Positions 57,421-64,000 of a stretch of 64,000 bases of DNA are shown here, one piece after another. Source of the stretch: Toxonevra muliebris (Eukaryota > Arthropoda > Insecta > Diptera > Pallopteridae). Position 1 is the stretch's first letter. Each line of letters begins with the position of its first letter. The notes below the pieces were generated by a model. That model saw only the letters and a program-made list of their open reading frames with translations, made no database searches and was not told the DNA's origin. The stretch is taken from positions 147,764,998 through 147,828,997 of the forward strand of contig OY829326.1 of NCBI GenBank assembly GCA_963691655.1, in the 5' to 3' direction. The translations under genes were made by a program, and so were the position numbers.

Positions 57421-58563
57421 TGTAGCAGACGGGAGACATATCGTTTCTAACTAATTTGGAGTCAGGGAATTCAGTGGTGATAACCGTTTTTTTTCCTTAT
57501 CATCAGCGTTTCATACAATTTTTTTTTTTTAAGTTTTGGTTTGGGGATATACTATTGCGGTGAAAATTGGACATTGAAATTTTGGACATTGAAATTTTTA
57601 GACATAGCTCCCATACAAAAAACCGTTAAAAATCCCAAAAAAGTGGAATATTTGTATGAGCGGTACCCTTATTTTACATCGAAATAAATTAAATTTTTGC
57701 ACCCATCATTTTTTTTGTTAAAAAATTAAGTTCTGAAAGTTTTAGAACAATCCGCTAAAAAATAAGCATTCTCACCATGAGCGATCAAATGTTACTAAAC
57801 AAAAATTAAACTATCCGACAAAAATAAATTTTTCAAAAAATAACAAGTGGATTCTGATAAAACTCGACAAAAAAAATTATACGTGTCTCTGTGTTTTAAA
57901 AGTTTACCTCAAATATTTTTTGTACGCGGGCCTAAAGTTTGCCCATTTCACACAGATTGAGTAAAATAAACCATGAGACAACTTGTTAGTTTTGCATCAA
58001 AGCTTCTTTGTATACTTGGAAATTTGTAGTAGAATTTCCTGTAGAATATTTTCCTCCAACATATTAACCCTTTGGCGCCCACCAGTACGTGAGATTTTCG
58101 CCCTTATCGAAAATAGTTACTTTTTTGACCCATTATGAGGGTTGATAGAGGGTTAATATCTTCAAGAAATATGTTGCCCATGAAATTTTACTGTAGGTTA
58201 CCGAACAAAAAATGTGCAAAAATTTAATTTATTTTGATGTAAAATAAGGGTACCGCTCATACAAATATTCCACTTTTTGGGGAATATAAATTCCTACATA
58301 AATTTTCCACTTTTTGCGGATTTTTTACGGTTTTTTGTATGGGAGGTATGTCTAAAATTATTTTTTTCTATGCCAAAAAACGTCTCGATACCAATTTTCA
58401 CCGCAATAAGAAGAGGAACATGTAACTTCGTAGTATATCCCCAAACCAAAACTTAAAAACAAAAATTTGTATGAAACGCTGCTGATAAGGGGAAAAACGG
58501 TTATCACCACTGAACTCCTTGACCCCGAATTAGTTAGAAACGATATTTCTTCCGTCTGCTACA
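57421..58563. mobile_element. Foldback element with ~300-bp inverted repeats
   Basis: The left arm (57421 to ~57715) and right arm (~58215 to 58563) are inverted copies. Shared blocks from outside in: TGTAGCAGACGG, ATATCGTTTCTAACTAATT, GAATTCAGTGGTGATAACCG, ATCAGC.GTTTCATACAA, TTTTGGTTTGGGGATATACTA, ATTGCGGTGAAAATTGG, CCATACAAAAAACCGT, GGAATATTTGTATGAGCGGT and ACCCTTATTTTACATC. The ~500-bp centre has no recognisable transposase. Target duplication is unclear, so the superfamily is undecided. Confidence 0.8.
58068..58152. mobile_element. Possible tiny TTAA-flanked MITE inside the foldback element
   Basis: TTAA at 58064-58067 and 58153-58156 enclose 85 bp starting CCCTTTGGCGCCCACC; the reverse complement of the other end starts CCCTCTATCAACCC. 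The CCCTTT-type start recalls the ends near 49060-49320 and 50276. The inverted repeat is short and imperfect. Confidence 0.35.
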
Positions 58564-61500
58564 AAATTTTTTTTTTTTTAAATTCGAACACAGTGTATTC
58601 ATTATAGATATAGCTCCTACTTCTAACAATAACACATCCCTTAGTTATCAATGATATTTGCTTCGAATAAAAAGAATCAAAGCCGATTTTGGCGAGTTAT
58701 TCAAGCAAGCTCAAAAATTTTGTACTAACACCATTTTTTTGGAATTTGAACATCTTTTTTTTCACTAATAGGTAGGTTACTTTTTTATCAATCTTTTTAT
58801 CTATCTTATATGTAAGTAATGAACAAAAGCTACAAAATGTCATTCATATGCCTCATCATAAGCTCAAACTCATTGATGATATTTTTTGAATGTATTGAAA
58901 CAAAAGTGACTTTACAATTGAATGACAGACAACTGAAACACAAAAGGCAAAAAGAAGAATAAAAAAAATAACCAAAAGCGCAAAATTAAAATTGAAAGCA
59001 AAAGTTTTCGTATAAGACAAAAGTGCCAAATCAACACAAAAGTTATGATAGCTAGATAGACAGACAGATAGAAAAACAGAGAAAAAAAAATCGACAGACA
59101 GAAAGACAAAAATAGATAGATACTCATATGCACATATGTACGCATGCTAACTGTTAGCGACTGTGACAATGACGACATGTATGACGACCAACTTTAGTTA
59201 TTGATATATACCGAGTGGTAAGAAAAAAGTAAAGCGGCAGAAATGGAAGTGTGCGTGTTACCACATACACACATACTGCACACACATGAATGCATCACTT
59301 TTACAGTAGGCATGAATGACACCTTCCGTTTGCACACACACACACACTCACACGTTCAGTCATTCACTTGCATTCGTATGCTATATAATGTTGCCATATT
59401 CTATCAAATAAAGTTGAAATATATTTTCTGCTTCTTACACTTACATGCTGCTACTTCTTTGCCTTTTTTTCTGCCATCATTATTATTATTATTTTTATTG
59501 TTGTCGCTGCTGCTGTTGTTTCTGTTAACAACAATGCTATGCTTGCTTGCAACATAGGTATGTATGAGTGGTTGTTGCTGTTGTTGCTGCTGATTGTCTG
59601 CCTGATTGTTTTGACTACTATTGTGTACTAGAGAGAGAGAGAGAGAGAAAGGGAGTGAAAGAGGAAAGAGAGTGAGAGAAATGTCAGTTTGCTGGCAGCA
59701 TCAGGCACACACACACACACAAACGCTTCACTTTACACTTCAACAACGAATGTTGCATGCACATTTTGTGTTTCGAGTGCAATTGTAAGTAGATATATGT
59801 GGTTACTCATACACACACATTTATACTTGCACATCTACATCTATATACATATAAATTGATATGTGTTTCATATCCTTCCGCTGTTGTCGCTTTTGTATTC
59901 AACTCAAACTTCAAACATTTTCAACAACAACACAAAACATTATATCTACATATCTACAACGATACATTGGATGCATGCAACGAAAGTTTATTGTTTTTCT
60001 AGTTGAAATGCGATTGATGTATGCGATAATACCAAGTAGCAGCAGCAGTAGCAGCAACTTGTACTTGTTGCTACTTGTATTTGTTGTTGTTGTTGTTGTA
60101 TGCGCTTGTGGCGTATACATTCATACACTCAAACACACTTTTACATTTATGTAGACAATTGTCATACAAGTATTGTTGTCAACATTTAGTAGACAATAAG
60201 TTAATTTACCTTGAAAATGTTAAGTGTACGTATGCACATAAATATGTGTGCAAGTATGTATGCATGCATTTGAATGGATATGTAGAGGGCAACTGTTGCC
60301 ATTACATACCAGTCCTTTGAATAAGCATCAACTTAAAATTTGACATCTTCTGCTTCATTTTGTTTTTATTTAGATTTCTTTAAATTTAATTTGTTGCATT
60401 AATATCTAAATTTTTTTGTTTATATATTAAGTTGAAATATAAAGTGTGAGTAAAGTACAATGTGCGTTTTTTTACTACATGCCATTGATAAAAACTTCAT
60501 ATATTTTCCAACCAATTTTTCGTCTATATATCGCTCGTTTGCTGCAAGACTGTCATAATAAAAAAATAAAAAAAAAAAATAAAAATTCGGGTTAAATATG
60601 CAGAACTAACTGATATTTAATGCTCAACCTTGTGCAAAAATTTTTTTTTGTCATAATAGCATTCAGCGAATTAGTAGATAATTGAAAACTTTAAATGGCA
60701 TTTACTCCAAAAAAAGAAGAAAAGTTTCAAACTATGTATACAGAATAAACTGTTTTTTAATCCTTTATCTTTAAATGCGATTTTCTCGAATATTTGGTTT
60801 TTTGACTTATGACAGTTTTGCAGCAAGCAAGCGATATGTAATTTCCTACGATAATTTATGAATTTTCTTTGCACTTTGGATGCAAAAAAGTTTTTGACTT
60901 AGCACTGAACATCATTTCAAAATCGAAATTGTTGGAAAGTTTTAGGTCGAATTAAAAAAGACGGAAATACAACTTTATCCCATTAGAATTTTTCCACTTG
61001 GTGATTTGCAAGTGATTTTTGCTATAGGAAAGCGAACATTGTCTTAGTGCATTTATTATACTGAAATAGTGCTTTTGATCTATGCAATGGTTGTCAGAAA
61101 TCATCTGGTGAAGCGGTAAATTGACTAGTCCCTAAGCATCCAACAATACTACTTTATTGGGAGCTACCTCTAGGGTCCTCTGCTTATTCGTAGATTTTTC
61201 ATTGGGGTCTGGATAGCTGCCTCAATGTATTAACTGGTAAACTGTAAGGACTTTCTATGTGTTGCCTGGAGTTTCTAAAACTAAAGCGACGACAGTTTTG
61301 AAGCAGTTCAAATGCCACCTTAACCCTCTAGCAGGTGGGAAACCGCTTGATACAATTTAAAAGACTTTTAAAAATTTGTTATGTGTATTTATGCCACTCA
61401 GTAGATAGATGAATACCAGAGCTGCATGTTGCGCAGCTTTTGTACTTTGTGCGTTGTTTCGTTTTATACTATAGTCAGTTGAAGGTCAGATTTCGAGTGA

Positions 61501-61640
61501 TATTCAAATTTTTTGCGATAATTTTAATTATTAAAAGAAAATAAAAGAACGGTAGTGGTAGTTTTCTTTCAATATCTCTATTCAGTGAAGATATTTGGAA
61601 TCAAATCAGCAATTCTGGGTTACGATTTCTAATATTAGTA
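58564..61640. other. Non-coding block with many microsatellites
   Basis: GA tract at 59629-59648, CA tracts at 59335 and 59708, TTA/GTT/GCT-type tracts at 59475-59600 and 60010-60100. The overlapping frames between 58912 and 60320 on both strands all follow these repeats. No gene recognised. Confidence 0.45.
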
Positions 61641-61760
61641 GCTTATATAGGATATTGAAAGACTAAGAACTATCATTAAGATCACTGAAGAGGAATCGTG
61701 GCGGATTCCGATTTGCCCTCCTCTGTATACACTGTTGTTGTGATGACTACATATATACGT
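61640..61760. repeat. Dispersed repeat shared with the flanks of the LINE at 55332
   Basis: AGATCACTGAAGAGGAATCGTGGCGGATTCCG here matches AGATCACTGATGGGGAATCGTGGCGAATTCCG at 56200, and the similarity continues through a CTCTGTATACA..TTGTTG block (TCTATATACATTGCTG there). The core GGAATC..GATTCC is a small inverted repeat. Ends of the repeat are not known. Confidence 0.55.
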
Positions 61761-62980
61761 TCCTTAAGCCTGTTATACATTACCTAAATTAACTAAAAAC
61801 ATGGAACAGTATTCAAGACTTTGAAAAGTTATCGCTTAGATTTAATTTTCATAGTCTACTAAAAATATAATAAAGAAAATATTTATAATTGCTTGTTGGA
61901 GTCGAAAAAAGTATTAGAAAGGGAATTGATTATATTTTAAATTTATGCCATTTGAATACATATTAATTTTTAACTTTTTGTTTTCTCGGGACTACAAGCT
62001 TTTTGATGGACCACTTTTCTTTTCACTTCGAGCGAAAATAATGACTCTAATTCGATTTTAGACTTCATTTCCGAGTTTTATACATTAAAATCAACCAATT
62101 TTCATATTTTTGAATGCTGAAAAAATTGTCCTGCTAACTCGCTGTTGCTGTATTTGTGAGATAACGTAAACAATATTGAAATGGGTCTAGAGATCTTTCT
62201 GATCTCTTGTCTTCGAATTGTACTTTGAATTTTGTATAACTCTTAGACGTCTGGACAGAAGTGGAAGTGAATAGAAAGCATCACAAGAGGAGCAATGGAT
62301 TGAACCCCATTGACACAGGTGTCAGGTTACCTTACCTAGAAGACCGAGTGAAAACTGAAAGAGGAAGATAGAGCGCGAAACTAAGTAGTTAACCTGACAA
62401 CAGCTGGAAGGTATGTTGGCATTGTTGATGGTCTTTGCTCCGGGGCTAAAGATAATTTTGAAGAAGTGTATCAAATGTTGATTCAGAATCTAAAATCGAA
62501 AAATTTTCTATAAGTTATAGTTTTTGTTTCTATGGCAGTTTTGGCCTTACATTTGGCTATGCTTTCCCCAAAATCGAATATATTAAAAACTATTCCGAGC
62601 TAAAGTAATTTAAGGGGAGGTGCCCAATCATGACGATGAAAAATTCCTTTATCTTTAAAGTCTTTGGTGGGTGAACAAATATTTTCATATCTAAAATATT
62701 TTATAATTTACAGTCTGTTGAGTGGCAGCATTCGCCAGCTGGATTCTTTATAACATTAATTTTTAAATGTTTTTTTTCTGGAATTTTTCAGTACGCTGAA
62801 TGAGCCGATTTCTATCAAACTCTAAGGAATTTTGGTTTTCGGGGACGTCAGAAAACAATTTTTGTCGAAAATTGACACAGACAAATTTTTGAATTGTTAT
62901 TTTTGAAGCAAAAAAAAAGATAGGGCGAAAAATTGTCTTTTTTTCAAACGGCTGCCATTTTAAGTTTAGTTTGATAGTTT
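61761..62980. other. Non-coding, no recognisable feature
   Basis: AT-rich. An exact interrupted palindrome TGACACagGTGTCA lies at about 62319, like one at 50251. No coding signal. Confidence 0.4.
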
Positions 62981-63187
62981 TTAACCCGTTTTTGTTTCAT
63001 ATGAACTGGCAAGACTATTCAGCGCCTCGCGCAGACTAAAACACTCAGTGGGTGCCTTTATTTGATAAGATTCGCCATTTAAAAACAATTTTATTTCACT
63101 CTCGCTTTTTTTGACGCGGTCGGAAAACTCGAGTCCCTCGAGGTCGATGTCTTTAAGATTACTAGCTTTTAACGATTTTAAAGTCAT
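62981..63187 (-). CDS. Unidentified ORF or exon remnant, 68 aa
   Basis: The minus frame reads from ATG at 63187 to a stop at 62981 and can extend upstream without a stop for 12 further codons. The peptide (starting MTLKSLKASNLKDIDLEGLE, then SESEIKLFLNGESY, ending SSYETKTG) has mixed, charged composition, unlike the simple-sequence frames elsewhere. That is the only reason to list it. I recognise no family. It could be a decayed exon, a transposon gag fragment or chance. No convincing splice acceptor upstream. Confidence 0.25.
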   Translation of the reverse strand: MTLKSLKASNLKDIDLEGLEFSDRVKKSESEIKLFLNGESYQIKAPTECFSLREALNSLASSYETKTG

Positions 63188-64000
63188 TCCAATTGTTTTA
63201 TTTATGGAATCGGTGAGGTATTTCCAAAATCACTAGAAAATCTTGAAATTTTGCAAACTTAAAAAGAGAATCGAATATTTTGTTGAGTAAAGCTTATTTT
63301 GTAAAATTAGTTTCCATTGAATGCACTTCATTGCTGCTTTTCATATATGCACATATTTATTGTATTTTTGTCTCTTGACAAAAATTCTTTCAACTGCATT
63401 ACATTAAACTTAAAATGGTATGAAGTAAAAACAAAAAAAAAAAAAAACAAAAAACAAATTCAAATTCCACATATTAAAAGCAGCGCATAGCATAGCAGAC
63501 ACAAAAACAACAACAACAACAACTTAATTCACACACATATACAATAATGCCCAAAAGTATTTAACAAAGTGTTCCCTCGAATGCAAGAAAGACATCGAAA
63601 TTCCCAGAACCATGCTTCCCCACTCACTCTCTTTGCCACAATATGCTTGTGCTTGTAAATTGTTCACTTAAGTTTTAGCTTATTGTACTCTGGAGACCGA
63701 AAACATTTTTTAGCATATGTAGAGTAGAGGCAAATAGACAGAAAGACAGACAGACAGACTGACATCACTTGGATAATTTAAATTCAAATAGACAGAATCA
63801 CATGCGCGTATACACACATACAGTCCCATATTGGGCTTACTCTCCCCCCACACACACACACATACCCACTCGGTTCGCTTTGTGTTTGATCGAATTTGAC
63901 TAGAACGAACAATCGAATACTTAATTGTTTTTGCACATCGATTAATCGATGCGATGATGTTGAACTTAGCTTTTGTGATTTGTTTTTGTTTTTCCCCCGT
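63188..64000. other. Non-coding block
   Basis: An A-run at about 63430-63447, CAA repeats at 63506-63523 and CA repeats at 63848-63862. No gene recognised. Confidence 0.45.

Noticed and set aside
58912..60320. Several frames of 60-104 residues, some membrane-like
   Set aside because: All follow microsatellites and occur on both strands in overlapping positions.
1..64000. CRISPR arrays, operons, bacterial promoters, LTR retrotransposons, viral insertions
   Set aside because: No regular spacer-repeat arrays, no adjacent co-oriented genes, no LTR pairs with primer-binding sites, and no gag-pol or viral protein motifs were seen; the sequence is eukaryotic nuclear DNA.

Overview
The window looks like non-coding nuclear DNA of a higher fly (schizophoran dipteran, possibly a tephritid or relative). 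It is strongly AT-rich, full of CA/GT, GTT/CAA and CAG/CTG microsatellites, and littered with insect-type transposons: jockey/I-like LINEs with RNase H, mariner, Tc1-like, hAT and TTAA-flanked elements, and tRNA-derived SINEs whose 3' domain carries a CCGTTCGG-type motif that I recall from repeats of higher flies. I found no host gene, tRNA or rRNA that I can defend. The window could lie inside a large intron or between genes; the sequence does not decide which. Every convincing protein similarity belongs to a transposable element.

Layout. 1-2.7 kb: about three degenerate ~295-bp units, one interrupted by a 5'-truncated LINE, another by a 715-bp hAT element. 3.3 kb: first copy of an 82-bp palindromic mini-element. 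7.06-7.94 kb: long-TIR element with RSS-like CACAGTG ends. 10.9-12.7 kb: degenerate ~20-bp tandem array holding a SINE and a TTAA-flanked MITE. 14.2-15.9 kb: duplicated sequence split by a second hAT. 17.05-17.94 kb: internally deleted mariner. 18.8-20.4 kb: LINE fragment and a SINE with a perfect 13-bp target duplication. 21.4-22.1 kb: LINE scrap and another SINE. 26.0-27.1 kb: second mini-element, then a tandem duplication with a third hAT MITE. 28.8-31.7 kb: an old minus-strand LINE with RT and RNase H, into which a plus-strand LINE jumped. 31.7 kb and 41.2-42 kb: short-period arrays of one motif in opposite orientation. 34.7-38 kb: inverted-repeat element carrying a DD37E transposase pseudogene, then a Tc1-like pseudogene. 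44.2-45.6 kb: long purine-rich array. 45.7-50.3 kb: two copies of one poly(A)-tailed LINE, the third mini-element, and palindromic repeats. 52.0-53.1 kb: the best-preserved LINE fragment, with an open RNase H frame. 53.6 kb: fourth mini-element. 54.3-55.0 kb: TTAA-flanked element whose TIRs contain C/G homopolymers. 55.3-56.2 kb: another LINE. 57.4-58.6 kb: large foldback element. The rest is microsatellite-rich single-copy-looking DNA.

The most interesting signals are (1) the 82-bp TA-flanked palindromic mini-element, four copies in 64 kb, about three quarters inverted repeat; (2) two LINEs and a SINE that share TTAGG-like 3' tails and whose target duplications all begin with TAA at the tail junction, suggesting LINE-driven SINE mobilisation and microhomology at priming; and (3) several unrelated degenerate arrays of ~10-22-bp units.

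Coordinates of TIRs and target duplications were read by eye from the sequence. Family names below superfamily level are inference.
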